Source: Clostridium sp.
GTDB lineage: Bacteria > Bacillota > Clostridia > Clostridiales > Clostridiaceae
NCBI RefSeq assembly: GCF_016650035.1
Contig: NZ_JAENWM010000013.1
Location: forward strand, 1-63,024
DNA length: 63,024 nt
Direction: 5' to 3'
Of this stretch, positions 36,475 to 45,525 are shown one piece after another. The position numbers and the translations under genes were made by a program. The notes beneath the pieces were generated by a model. The model had not been told where the DNA came from. It searched no databases and worked only from the letters and a program-made list of their open reading frames with translations. The stretch's first letter is position 1; each line of letters begins with the position of its first letter.

Positions 36475-37371
36475 ATGGTTAAAAGACTTGATGAATTAAT
36501 AGAACTTGCCACTAAAAAAGATAAAAAAACATTAGCAGTAGCAGTAGCACAAGATAGTGTTGTTTTAAAGGCGGTAGTAGAAGCAGTTAAACTACAAATT
36601 ATTGATGCAATATTAGTTGGTGATGAGAAGAAAATAGTAGAAATTGCACTTGATGAAAATTTATCTCTTCAAAACATTAGGATCATAAATGAGGAAAACA
36701 TACTAGCGGCAGCAGCAAAGGCAGTAGAACTGGTATCTAATGGAGAGGCTCATTTCATTATGAAAGGGATGCTTGGTACTTCTGATTTGTTAAAGGCAGT
36801 TCTCAGTAAAGAAGCTGGATTAAGGGGCAAAGGACTCCTATCACACGTAATGATTTACGATGTACCTACTTACCATAAATTATTATTTTTAACTGATGGA
36901 GGAATGGTTACGTACCCTGAACTTAAAGAAAAAATTGAGATAATTAATAATGCAGTAGTAGTAGCACATGCACTGCAAATAAATGTTCCGAAGGTTGCTC
37001 CAATTTGTGCTGTGGAAGTTGTAAGTATTTCAATGCAAGCAACGGTAGACGCTGCAGTACTAACACAAATGAATAAAAGAGGACAAATAAAGGGATGTAT
37101 AATAGACGGACCACTTGGACTAGATAATGCTATTTCAAAGGAGGCTGCTGAGCATAAAGGGATTATAAGTGATGTAGCTGGTGATAGTGATATATTGCTT
37201 GTACCAAATATAGAGGCTGGAAATTTTTTAGGGAAATCGCTTACGTACTTTGCCAAAGCCTGCAGTGCGGGGATTATAGTAGGAGCAAAATGTCCGGTAG
37301 TATTGGTTTCTAGGGCTGATAGTGCAAAATCAAAATTATATTCTATAGCTCTTGGAGCGGTAGTAGTTTAA
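36475..37371 (+). CDS. ptb: Phosphate butyryltransferase
   Basis: Converts butyryl-CoA and phosphate to butyryl-phosphate in the clostridial butyrate pathway. The 298-residue protein belongs to the PTA/PTB family: AHFIMKGMLGTSDLLKAVL, the LTDGGMVTYPELKEKIEII stretch, CIIDGPLGLDNAISKEAAEHK, and the C-terminal LVPNIEAGNFLGKSLTYFAKA with CPVVLVSRADSAKSKLYSIAL. The size fits Ptb better than the longer Pta. The partner butyrate kinase (buk), usually immediately downstream, is absent; the next gene is on the other strand. The kinase may be elsewhere, or this copy may serve another acyl-CoA such as a branched-chain one. Confidence 0.9.
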   Translation: MVKRLDELIELATKKDKKTLAVAVAQDSVVLKAVVEAVKLQIIDAILVGDEKKIVEIALDENLSLQNIRIINEENILAAAAKAVELVSNGEAHFIMKGMLGTSDLLKAVLSKEAGLRGKGLLSHVMIYDVPTYHKLLFLTDGGMVTYPELKEKIEIINNAVVVAHALQINVPKVAPICAVEVVSISMQATVDAAVLTQMNKRGQIKGCIIDGPLGLDNAISKEAAEHKGIISDVAGDSDILLVPNIEAGNFLGKSLTYFAKACSAGIIVGAKCPVVLVSRADSAKSKLYSIALGAVVV

Positions 37372-37409
37372 AAATTATTAAATTTTATAATGATTATAGA
37401 GTAAACTTA

Positions 37410-37461
37410 AATAGAAGTAAAAAGAACTCCTAATTTCTTAGGAGTTCTTTTTACTTCTATT
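37410..37461. terminator. Bidirectional terminator between ptb and speA
   Basis: A perfect 24-bp stem (37410-37433 with 37438-37461) and a 4-nt loop TTTC; the core is AAAGAACTCCTAA. It has A and T runs on both strands and includes the speA stop codon, so it serves both converging genes. Confidence 0.92.
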
Positions 37462-38947
37462 CAACAGTTATATAAATTGCGTCTTCTTCCCTAACAACTT
37501 TTATATATTCAACTTCAGGGTCTTCAGTTCCTTGAACATATAATCCAGTTGCTTTTAATTTTTCAACATAATCTATAATTTCTTGAGTTATTCTCTCACC
37601 TGGGCAAAGTATTGGAATACCAGGTGGATATGCCATTAAGAATTCTCCGCTAATCATACCAACACTCTTTTTAATTTCTACAGCAGTATTTATACTGTTG
37701 AAAGCTTCACGAGGAATTTGAACTTGTTCTGGAATACTAGGTATATCAATAAAATCAGCTTTTTTCATACCTTTGCCATAGTAATCATTACTTATTTCTC
37801 TTAAAGCCTTAAGTAATTGCTCCATACCCTCTTCTGTATCTCCATAAGAACCTACTGCTAATATGTTATAAAGATCAGATAACTCCATTTGTATATGATA
37901 TTTGTTTGAAAGAATCATATCTAAGTCATAACCTGTTATACCTAAATCTCTACAAGTTATTGTGATTTTAGTTGGATCAAAAGCGTAAGCACCAAAACCA
38001 TCTAAAACCTCTTCGCCAAAACAATAAAACCCGGGGATTTTATTTACTTCACTTCTCACATAATTAGATAAATCAATAGTTCTTTCTAAAAGCTCTGTGC
38101 CTTTTAATGCAATTTGTCGTCTTGCGCAATCTAGTGATGCCATTAATATGTAGGAAGGTGACGTTGTGTGCATTAGGTTTATTAGTTGCTTAACTCTAGC
38201 AGGGTTAATACGCCTTGAATTAACATGTAGCATAGACCCTTGAGTTAATGCACCTATAATTTTATGAGTGCTTTGACAACAGATATCTGCACCTGCTTCC
38301 ATTGCAGACATTGGTAGTCTATCATTAAAATTAAGGTGAGGTCCATGAGCTTCATCAACTATAAAAGGAATATCGTATTCATGGACAAGATCTGCAATTT
38401 TCTTAATATCAGTAGAAACCCCGTAATATGTAGGGTTAATTATAAGTACAGCTTTTGCATCGGGATTTTCCTTTAAGGATGCTTCAACTACTTCGGGGGA
38501 TACTCCATGAGCAACACCGATTTTTTTATCTAATTCAGGTTGCATATAAACTGGGGTAGCACCGGATAATATAATACCACCGGTTATTGATTTATGAACA
38601 TTTCTTGGTACAATAATTTTATCGCCAGTACCAACTACAGACATAATCATAGCTTGAATAGCACCAGAAGTTCCATGAACTGAGAAAAATGATGCATCAG
38701 CACCATAAGCATCTGCTGCTAATTCTTGTGCTTTTTTGATAGCGCCAGTTGGGTGATGAAAACTATCAACAAGTTTGAAAACTGTAACATCAATTTTAAA
38801 AGGGTTTTCTCCCATAAAATTTCTAAATTGTTCATCAGCGCCTATTCCTTTTTTATGCCCTGGTACGTGAAGAGGCAAGGTTTCTCTATCTACATATTCC
38901 ATTAAAACATCAAATAACGGAGTCTCATTTTGATTTAATCTATACAA
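37457..38947 (-). CDS. speA: Arginine/lysine/ornithine decarboxylase (SpeA-like)
   Basis: A 496-residue PLP decarboxylase of the small Orn/Lys/Arg group III type found in Bacillus (SpeA), where it makes agmatine from arginine for polyamines. Visible are PLHVPGHKKGIGADEQF at the N-terminus, SVHGTSGAIQAMIM, VDEAHGPHLNF, the PLP lysine in STHKIIGALTQGSML and the C-terminal FLMAYPPGIPILCPGERIT. Arginine is the likely substrate, but lysine is not excluded. A TTG at 38945-38947 is taken as the start because AAAGGGGTG lies just upstream. No speB or speE is adjacent. It is transcribed against ptb and shares a terminator. Confidence 0.88.
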   Translation of the reverse strand: MYRLNQNETPLFDVLMEYVDRETLPLHVPGHKKGIGADEQFRNFMGENPFKIDVTVFKLVDSFHHPTGAIKKAQELAADAYGADASFFSVHGTSGAIQAMIMSVVGTGDKIIVPRNVHKSITGGIILSGATPVYMQPELDKKIGVAHGVSPEVVEASLKENPDAKAVLIINPTYYGVSTDIKKIADLVHEYDIPFIVDEAHGPHLNFNDRLPMSAMEAGADICCQSTHKIIGALTQGSMLHVNSRRINPARVKQLINLMHTTSPSYILMASLDCARRQIALKGTELLERTIDLSNYVRSEVNKIPGFYCFGEEVLDGFGAYAFDPTKITITCRDLGITGYDLDMILSNKYHIQMELSDLYNILAVGSYGDTEEGMEQLLKALREISNDYYGKGMKKADFIDIPSIPEQVQIPREAFNSINTAVEIKKSVGMISGEFLMAYPPGIPILCPGERITQEIIDYVEKLKATGLYVQGTEDPEVEYIKVVREEDAIYITVE

Positions 38948-39261
38948 TTTATACACCCCTTTCAAAAGAATTTATATTGTGGTATTTTTTAAAAAAAATT
39001 ATGCGGTACGCAAGTATATTCTTTTTAGATGTCTTATTATTAAATAAGTTACTTAGATTATATTCATTCAACCAATTAATAATTATAGAGTATAAGATAT
39101 ACAATTGCAATAATAATTTGAAATTTGCAATTGTATATTGATAAATTTGGAAACTATAATGGAATACAAACAAAAATGTCTTTTATTTGTATTGGGTTGA
39201 TAGTATAATATGATAGACTAAAGGTAGATTAAAGACAATCGCAAGGGGGATATGCATATTT
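38948..39261. promoter_or_regulatory. Divergent promoter region between speA and pgm
   Basis: No gene is seen in these 314 bp. A 13-bp perfect inverted repeat TATACAATTGCAA (39098-39110) pairs with 39125-39137 across 14 bp, and could be an operator or an RNA hairpin. A TATAAT at 39204-39209 is a candidate -10 for the rightward pgm gene, without a good -35. Confidence 0.45.
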
Positions 39262-40995
39262 ATGTCATATAAAGAGAAATATAAAAGTTGGATTAATTCT
39301 AATTCAATAAATTTGGAATTAAAGCGCGAACTTATGCAGTTAACAGATGAAAAAGAAATTGAAGATAGATTTTATAAGGATTTAGAGTTTGGTACAGGTG
39401 GACTAAGAGGTGTGATTGGTGCTGGAACAAACAGAATGAATATACATACTATAGGTAAAGCTACGCAAGGGTTAGCAGACTATTTAAATTCTAAATATAA
39501 GGAAGCTATCTCAGTTAGTATAGCATATGATTCAAGAAATATGTCGAAGGAATTTGCAGAGGCTACTGCAGAAACTCTTTGCGGCAATGGGATTACTGTT
39601 AATTTGTTCGAAGAATTAGCACCAACCCCAGTTTTGTCTTATGCTGTTCGTGAGCTAAAGAGTAAAGCAGGTATTGTTATTACTGCATCACATAATCCCA
39701 AGCAGTATAATGGATATAAGGTCTATAGTGAAGATGGTGGACAGGTTACTGATGAAGCTGCAAAAGAAATTATTACCTGTGCAGGGAACATACTGGATTT
39801 TTCTAAAGTGAAAACTATGGAGCTTTCTAAAGCAAAAAAAGATGGAATGCTAAAAATCATTGGAGAAAACATTTATTTATCATATATGGACAAGACTAAA
39901 AGGTTAACTTTGAGAAAAGAGTTAGTTCAGGAAAAGGCCAAGGATTTAAAAATAATTTATACGCCTATTCATGGTTCTGGAAATATACCTGTGAGAAGAG
40001 TATTACGTGAACTAGGATATGACAATGTATTTGTTGTAAAGGAACAGGAAAAGCCAGATGGAAACTTTCCAACAGCTCCATACCCTAATCCAGAAGACCC
40101 AAAGGTGTTTGCGTTGGCACTTGAAATGGCAAAAAATATTAACCCAGACATTATTTTTGGTACAGACCCAGACTGTGATAGGATTGGAGTAGTAGTCAAA
40201 GACAAAGAAGGAGAGTATAAGGTTCTTACAGGAAACCAGACAGGTGTTTTGTTGTGTAATTATATCTTGAGTTCATTAAATGAGACGAGGGGACTTTCTA
40301 AAAATGCTGTAGTAATTAAAACCATTGTCACTACAGATATGGTAGAAGGTATTGCAAAAAAATATAATGTTGAAGTGTTAGATGTACTTACTGGATTTAA
40401 ATATATTGGAGAAAAAATCAAGGAATTTGAACAGGATGGTAAAAAAGAATTTGTATTTGGTTTTGAAGAAAGCTTTGGTTATTTAGCAGGAAATTTTGTA
40501 AGGGATAAAGATGCAGTTATAGCAGCAATGCTAATTTGCGAAATGACACTTTATTATAAAAATAAAGGAATGAGTCTTTATGATGCATTAATGAATGTTT
40601 ATAAAGAACATGGTTATTATAAAGAATCTCTAGTTTCCATAGAACTTAAAGGAAAAGATGGTGCTGAAAAAATAGCTAATATATTAGAAGGTTTAAGGTG
40701 TTCACTTAAAGGACTAATAGGAAATAAAAAAATTATTAAAAAAATGGATTATAAAATTGGACTAGAAGAGGATTTAATAAATAATAAGAAAAAATCAATG
40801 GAACTACCAAAATCAAATGTACTAAAGTTTGTTTTAGAGGATGGTTCTTGGTTTGTGGTTAGACCTTCTGGAACTGAACCAAAAATGAAAATTTATTTAT
40901 CGGTTAGAGGTAATTCACTTGAAGATGCATCTCAAAAAAAAATTGAGTTAAAAGAAAATGTTATGTTAATAATGGATGCAGCATGCATAAATTAA
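39262..40995 (+). CDS. pgm: Phosphoglucomutase / phosphomannomutase (phosphohexose mutase)
   Basis: Interconverts glucose-1-phosphate and glucose-6-phosphate. The 577-residue protein is an alpha-D-phosphohexomutase of the PgcA length class. It has FGTGGLRGVIGAGTNRMN, the phosphoserine loop TASHNPKQYNGYK (near residue 142), the metal-binding loop GTDPDCDRIG, the sugar loop FGFEESFGY and the phosphate-binding RPSGTEPKMKIY. With galU 2 kb downstream it can supply UDP-glucose for the polysaccharide genes. Ribosome site AAGGGGG. Confidence 0.95.
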   Translation: MSYKEKYKSWINSNSINLELKRELMQLTDEKEIEDRFYKDLEFGTGGLRGVIGAGTNRMNIHTIGKATQGLADYLNSKYKEAISVSIAYDSRNMSKEFAEATAETLCGNGITVNLFEELAPTPVLSYAVRELKSKAGIVITASHNPKQYNGYKVYSEDGGQVTDEAAKEIITCAGNILDFSKVKTMELSKAKKDGMLKIIGENIYLSYMDKTKRLTLRKELVQEKAKDLKIIYTPIHGSGNIPVRRVLRELGYDNVFVVKEQEKPDGNFPTAPYPNPEDPKVFALALEMAKNINPDIIFGTDPDCDRIGVVVKDKEGEYKVLTGNQTGVLLCNYILSSLNETRGLSKNAVVIKTIVTTDMVEGIAKKYNVEVLDVLTGFKYIGEKIKEFEQDGKKEFVFGFEESFGYLAGNFVRDKDAVIAAMLICEMTLYYKNKGMSLYDALMNVYKEHGYYKESLVSIELKGKDGAEKIANILEGLRCSLKGLIGNKKIIKKMDYKIGLEEDLINNKKKSMELPKSNVLKFVLEDGSWFVVRPSGTEPKMKIYLSVRGNSLEDASQKKIELKENVMLIMDAACIN

Positions 40996-41119
40996 AAATA
41001 GTATTAAATTATAATCTTTAGGACTAAAACTTTGTATGGTTTACAAATTATATTTAGTATACTATGATTAATAGTAGACTAAATATATATACATTTAAGA
41101 TTAGTAGGAAGGGGTAAGC

Positions 41120-42190
41120 ATGGATATTAAAACATATTTTTCAGAGAAATTATCAGAACTTCTTTTTTTAGAAATTAAAAGAAATAGCAAAATTAATGAT
41201 TATGTAATTTTGGAGGACATATATTTTCCTGTGCGAACTAATGAAGTAATTCAAAAGGTTAAGCAAAAGGAAGACTTTGATAATATACCAGTTAATTTAT
41301 TTATTGAAGGAATGTTCTATGTTTTAGGAGCAGATGAATACTTTAGATATAATGAGGAATATAAAAAAATTATAAATACTACATCAAACTCAATAGGGTT
41401 TATTAAGGGTGTTATCTTTAAAGAAATTAAAAATGAAAATTATGAAGAAGCCTATATTATATTAAAAGGACTATTAGCTATTGAAGATAATAAAGAGAAT
41501 TATGACAAAATATTTCTTGTAGTAGATAAATTAAGATCTACTAATATTATGTTCAAGGATGAACAACTAGGGCTTGTAGAAAAAGCTAAAAAAATAACCG
41601 ATTATAGTACCCCTTATTTATATGAAGCTTTAGTTCGTAATGATGAGAGTAAATATGACTTAGCATTAATAGCTTTAAATAATTATTTTACAAATGGCGG
41701 CGAACAATCAGTAGAAATTATGCAACTTAAAAACACTTTGGAAACTATAACAAATTATGAAAGGGCAAAAGAATTGGTTCCAAGTAATCCTACAGAAGCA
41801 CTCCGAATTTTGATCCCGTTAATGGATCAATTAGGAGATAAACCAGATATATATTACCACAGCGCTATAGCTTATCGGCTACTTCAAAATTATGAAAAGG
41901 CTATATATTATTTAAACGAAGCGGAGGCAATTGATACAGATTTAATTGAGGTAGTAAATGAATTTGGTATTAATTATGCTCTTCTTGAAAACCACGAGAT
42001 GGCTATTAAGTACTTTAGAAAAGCATTCCAGGTTACAAAATCTATAGAGATATGTACAAACCTTGTTATGTGTTATATAAACACTAAAAATTTTGATGAT
42101 GCAAGGTTGCATTTAGACATAGCTAGAAAAATAGATCCAGAGGATGAAATAGTACTTAAGTTAGAAAATATATTGACGGAGCATAAATAA
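41120..42190 (+). CDS. TPR-repeat protein of unknown function
   Basis: A 356-residue soluble helical protein. The C-terminal half holds tetratricopeptide repeats, best seen from about residue 240 (DIYYHSAIAYRLLQNYEKAIYYLNEA-like and two further copies with EFGINYALLENHEMAIKYFRKA and NLVMCYINTKNFDDARLHLDIA types). The N-terminal half is helical with no domain that I recognise. No signal peptide. TPR proteins act as binding scaffolds. It precedes the envelope polysaccharide genes but any link is by position only. Confidence 0.8.
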   Translation: MDIKTYFSEKLSELLFLEIKRNSKINDYVILEDIYFPVRTNEVIQKVKQKEDFDNIPVNLFIEGMFYVLGADEYFRYNEEYKKIINTTSNSIGFIKGVIFKEIKNENYEEAYIILKGLLAIEDNKENYDKIFLVVDKLRSTNIMFKDEQLGLVEKAKKITDYSTPYLYEALVRNDESKYDLALIALNNYFTNGGEQSVEIMQLKNTLETITNYERAKELVPSNPTEALRILIPLMDQLGDKPDIYYHSAIAYRLLQNYEKAIYYLNEAEAIDTDLIEVVNEFGINYALLENHEMAIKYFRKAFQVTKSIEICTNLVMCYINTKNFDDARLHLDIARKIDPEDEIVLKLENILTEHK

Positions 42191-42254
42191 TGTAGCTTAT
42201 AGAATACTTTGCTGTTATGAAAATGAAGAATAAAAGTTTAGAAGGTGTAAGTTT

Positions 42255-43025
42255 ATGATAGATTTTCACAGCCATATAATTAATGGAATTGATGATGGCG
42301 CAAAAACCTTGGACATGTCTCTTCAGATGTTAAGAAATGCAGAGAGTGAAGGTGTAGAATATATTTGTGCTACTCCTCATTTTATAACTGAAGAATTTGA
42401 AATTAGCAGTGAAAAATATACTGAAAAACTAGATGAGTTAATTTTAGCATCAAGAGAAAAAAAATTTAGTATAAAAATTTTATCTGGCCTAGAAATTTAT
42501 ATGCACCCAAGTTTACCAAAACTCTATAAAGAAAAAAAAATTTGGGGAATTAATGGTTCTGAGTATTTATTAATTGAACTTCCTATGGGGCAATTTCCTA
42601 TGTATACTGAAGATATATTTTATGAATTAATGTTACTTGGAGCTAAACCTATTTTAGCTCATCCAGAGAGAAATCATAAAATTATGCAAAATCATGATTT
42701 GGCTATTAATTTGATAAAACAAGGTGTGCTTATGCAAACAAATGTTGGAAGTTTATTAGGCGATTATGGTAAAGAAATTAAAAAGACAGCGCAAGACTTT
42801 GTAAAAGGGAATATGATACATATTTTGGGTAGTGATGGACATAATATTACAAGCAGAAAGACAACACTAAAGGATGGTTACGAAATAATAAAGAAAAGTA
42901 ATGAAGCTTTGCATCACTGGATTTTGCAAAATGAAACTAATATTATTAATAATATTGCATTGATTGATTTTTTAGAATTAAACCTTAAAAAAGGGAAATT
43001 TTCATTTTTCAATATTTTTAAATAA
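42255..43025 (+). CDS. ywqE: Protein-tyrosine phosphatase, PHP family (YwqE/CpsB)
   Basis: A 256-residue PHP-domain phosphatase of the CpsB/CapC/YwqE type, which dephosphorylates bacterial tyrosine kinases that control polysaccharide synthesis. Metal ligands are visible in DFHSHIINGIDDGAKTLDMSLQM, ATPHFI, LAHPERNHK and LGSDGHN. The usual partner kinase and modulator (capA/capB, ywqC/ywqD) are not adjacent; galU and polymer genes follow. ATG 42255 follows AGAAGGTG. Confidence 0.92.
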   Translation: MIDFHSHIINGIDDGAKTLDMSLQMLRNAESEGVEYICATPHFITEEFEISSEKYTEKLDELILASREKKFSIKILSGLEIYMHPSLPKLYKEKKIWGINGSEYLLIELPMGQFPMYTEDIFYELMLLGAKPILAHPERNHKIMQNHDLAINLIKQGVLMQTNVGSLLGDYGKEIKKTAQDFVKGNMIHILGSDGHNITSRKTTLKDGYEIIKKSNEALHHWILQNETNIINNIALIDFLELNLKKGKFSFFNIFK

Positions 43026-43028
43026 GTT

Positions 43029-43134
43029 TAATGACATTTCAGAAGGAAAGTCTTCAACTTCTATAAGTGGGAGTTACATGCTATAATAAATAAAAAACTT
43101 CAGTGGAAGTCTAAATCTCCTTCTGAAGTCGTTA
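43029..43134. repeat. 106-bp nested inverted repeat, MITE- or IS605-like remnant
   Basis: The outer arms TTCAGAAGGA (43038-43047) and TCCTTCTGAA (43118-43127) pair perfectly, and the pairing continues outward (TAATGAC against GTCGTTA). Inside are two small hairpins, ACTTCTATAAGT and ACTTCAGTGGAAGT. This looks like a mobile-element end cluster rather than a terminator, as there is no T run. Multi-copy status cannot be tested here. Confidence 0.45.
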
Positions 43135-43196
43135 ATATTGCAGCATCGCAGATGATGATTTAATCTAGAATTATGCTATTTGAGGGGAGAATAAAT

Positions 43197-44108
43197 ATGA
43201 GAGTTAAAAAAGCTATAATACCAGCAGCAGGACTTGGTACAAGATTTTTACCGGCTACAAAGTCTCAACCTAAAGAGATGTTACCAATTGTGGATAAACC
43301 AACAATACAGTATATTATAGAAGAAGCGGTTGCATCTGGAATTGAGGAAATATTAATTATCACAGGAAGAAATAAAAGAGCAATAGAAGACCATTTTGAT
43401 AAGTCCATTGAACTTGAATTACAATTAGAGCAAACTGGTAAAGACGAAGTCTTAAAAATGGTTAGAGATATATCTAATATGGCAAATATCTATTACATAA
43501 GGCAGAAAGAACCTAAAGGACTTGGCCATGCTATAAACTGTGCTAAAACTTTTGTTGGCAATGAACCTTTTGCTGTAATGTTGGGTGACGACGTAGTAGA
43601 TAGTGAAGTGCCTTGCCTAAAACAACTTATGAATTGTTATGAAGAACATAAAACTTCAGTTTTAGGAGTTCAAAAGGTACCATTAAACCAGGTTTCTAAA
43701 TACGGTATAGTAGATGGAACACTTATAGCGGATAGAGTTTATAAAGTTAATGATGTTATCGAAAAGCCCAAGGAGAGTGAAGCACCATCGAATATAGCTA
43801 TTTTAGGGAGATATATCATAACACCTAGGATATTCAATATTTTAGCAAATACAAAGCCTGGTAAGGGTGGAGAAATACAACTTACGGATGCTTTAAAGAC
43901 TTTAATATCAGAAGAAGATATGTACGCTTATAATTTTGAGGGTAGAAGATATGATGCAGGAGATAAAGAAGGCTTTTTAGAAGCAACTGTGGAATATGCA
44001 CTTAAAAGGGATGACCTAAAGGAAACTTTTATGAAGTATCTTTTAACTATTAAGGATAATGATAAGTTTAAAGAAATTTATAACAAATGCAATAAAAATC
44101 AAGATTAG
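43197..44108 (+). CDS. galU: UTP-glucose-1-phosphate uridylyltransferase
   Basis: Makes UDP-glucose from UTP and glucose-1-phosphate for glycolipids and wall polymers. The 303-residue protein has the nucleotide-binding AIIPAAGLGTRFLPATKSQPKEMLPIVDKP, EILIITGRNKRAIEDHFD, the PKGLGHAINCAKTFVG motif, the LGDDVVDS metal site and the GKGGEIQLTDAL block. The start is ATG 43197 behind GAGGGGAG; an earlier in-frame ATG at 43173 has no ribosome site. Confidence 0.96.
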   Translation: MRVKKAIIPAAGLGTRFLPATKSQPKEMLPIVDKPTIQYIIEEAVASGIEEILIITGRNKRAIEDHFDKSIELELQLEQTGKDEVLKMVRDISNMANIYYIRQKEPKGLGHAINCAKTFVGNEPFAVMLGDDVVDSEVPCLKQLMNCYEEHKTSVLGVQKVPLNQVSKYGIVDGTLIADRVYKVNDVIEKPKESEAPSNIAILGRYIITPRIFNILANTKPGKGGEIQLTDALKTLISEEDMYAYNFEGRRYDAGDKEGFLEATVEYALKRDDLKETFMKYLLTIKDNDKFKEIYNKCNKNQD

Positions 44109-44125
44109 AATTGCTATGATAGATA

Positions 44126-44160
44126 AAGATGCTTAACAATTATTAATTGTTGAGCATCTT
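44126..44160 (+). terminator. galU terminator
   Basis: AAGATGCTTAACAATT pairs with AATTGTTGAGCATCTT (one mismatch) and is followed by TTAAATT. Confidence 0.75.
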
Positions 44161-44238
44161 TAAATTATACAAATATCAAGATTTAGGATATAATAATATA
44201 TGCTGAGATATAGAAGAAAAAATATTGGAGGTGTGTGT

Positions 44239-45480
44239 GTGAATTTTTATCGGAGGATATTATTTTTAGTAACATGTGTTTATATTACTTTATTGCCTTT
44301 AGTTCCACAATCAATAAAATTAAAAGGAATACCATATACTGATTTAATTTTAGCATTAGTTATTCTTGCATATTTAATTAATTTAGTAATGTCTAAAAAA
44401 GTCAGAGAAAATTTTGTTGTGGGTATTATTGATTTCTTCACAGAAAAAATGAGTATATTTATGGTGATATTACTTGCTATAATGTTTGCATCTGCTATTT
44501 ATGCATTCAATAAAAAATTAGCATTAACTGAAAGTGTAAGATTTGCAACTTATATATTTATGTATTTTATTATAAAATATGAACTTAATAATAAGAAGCA
44601 AATAAACATTTTGCTTAAATGTTATATAGTAACTTCTTTTGTTTTGTGCTCTGTAGGAATTATGCAATATTTTACAGGGTTTGCATTGGAGGGACAGTTT
44701 TTAGTAATCTATGAAACTGGTAAAAACGTAAAGATAGCTGCTACACTATATAACCCTAATTCTTATGGTGCTTATTTAATATTAATAATATTTCCTGTAA
44801 TTATGTTAGGTTTTTATGAAAAAAATAAATATAGGAAAATAATATATATATTACTTTCAGCATTAATACTTACTAATTTACTTATGACATATTCCAGAAA
44901 TGCATTATTAGGCTTTGTACTCGGATTATTAGTACTTACGGTAATTTATAGCTATAAATTGATTTTTGCCCTTGGCGGCTTTGGTGTTTTAATTTGCTTT
45001 ATTCCTTCTGTTTTTCAAAGAATTAAAAGTATTACTAATATGTCTGGAAACGTAATAAGAATTAAGCTTTGGAAAACAGCTTTAATGATGATAAAGGAAC
45101 ATCCGATTTTAGGTGTTGGTAATGGAAATTACGTTGCGAGATATAATGAATATATATTTAAGTATAAGGATCTTAGGTATTTTTCATATCGAAATTTTCC
45201 TACCCATAATTCATATTTAAAAGTACAAAGTGAACTCGGCATAATTGGAATAGGTTCTTTCTTAGGAGTAGTGATAACGGCACTTTTTAGAATTAGAAAA
45301 TTTTATAGAACAACGGAAGATAAGTTTCATAAACCATTTTATATGGGCGTAATGGCCAGTATGGTTGCTTTTCTATTTATGAATTTATCAGATAATTTAT
45401 TTTTTGTTCCTAAAGCAACAACTTATTTTTGGTTTTTATTAGCTACTGCAGAAGCATTATTAAACCATCAGAATGTTTGA
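44239..45480 (+). CDS. O-antigen ligase / polymerase-like membrane protein
   Basis: A 413-residue polytopic protein with about 10-12 transmembrane helices and the Wzy_C/O-antigen-ligase type signature. The conserved loop is HPILGVGNGNYVARYNEYI, followed by a histidine in FPTHNSYLKVQSELGIIGIGSF. Such proteins polymerise or ligate surface polysaccharides outside the membrane, as proposed for TuaE in teichuronic acid synthesis. GTG 44239 is chosen because GGAGGT (44227-44232) precedes it. Followed by tagA and a glycosyltransferase in one likely transcription unit. Confidence 0.85.
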   Translation: MNFYRRILFLVTCVYITLLPLVPQSIKLKGIPYTDLILALVILAYLINLVMSKKVRENFVVGIIDFFTEKMSIFMVILLAIMFASAIYAFNKKLALTESVRFATYIFMYFIIKYELNNKKQINILLKCYIVTSFVLCSVGIMQYFTGFALEGQFLVIYETGKNVKIAATLYNPNSYGAYLILIIFPVIMLGFYEKNKYRKIIYILLSALILTNLLMTYSRNALLGFVLGLLVLTVIYSYKLIFALGGFGVLICFIPSVFQRIKSITNMSGNVIRIKLWKTALMMIKEHPILGVGNGNYVARYNEYIFKYKDLRYFSYRNFPTHNSYLKVQSELGIIGIGSFLGVVITALFRIRKFYRTTEDKFHKPFYMGVMASMVAFLFMNLSDNLFFVPKATTYFWFLLATAEALLNHQNV

Positions 45481-45525
45481 TTTTATAGGAATAGCTGCAT
45501 AAAGTAGTTTACGTGGAGGGGTTTT

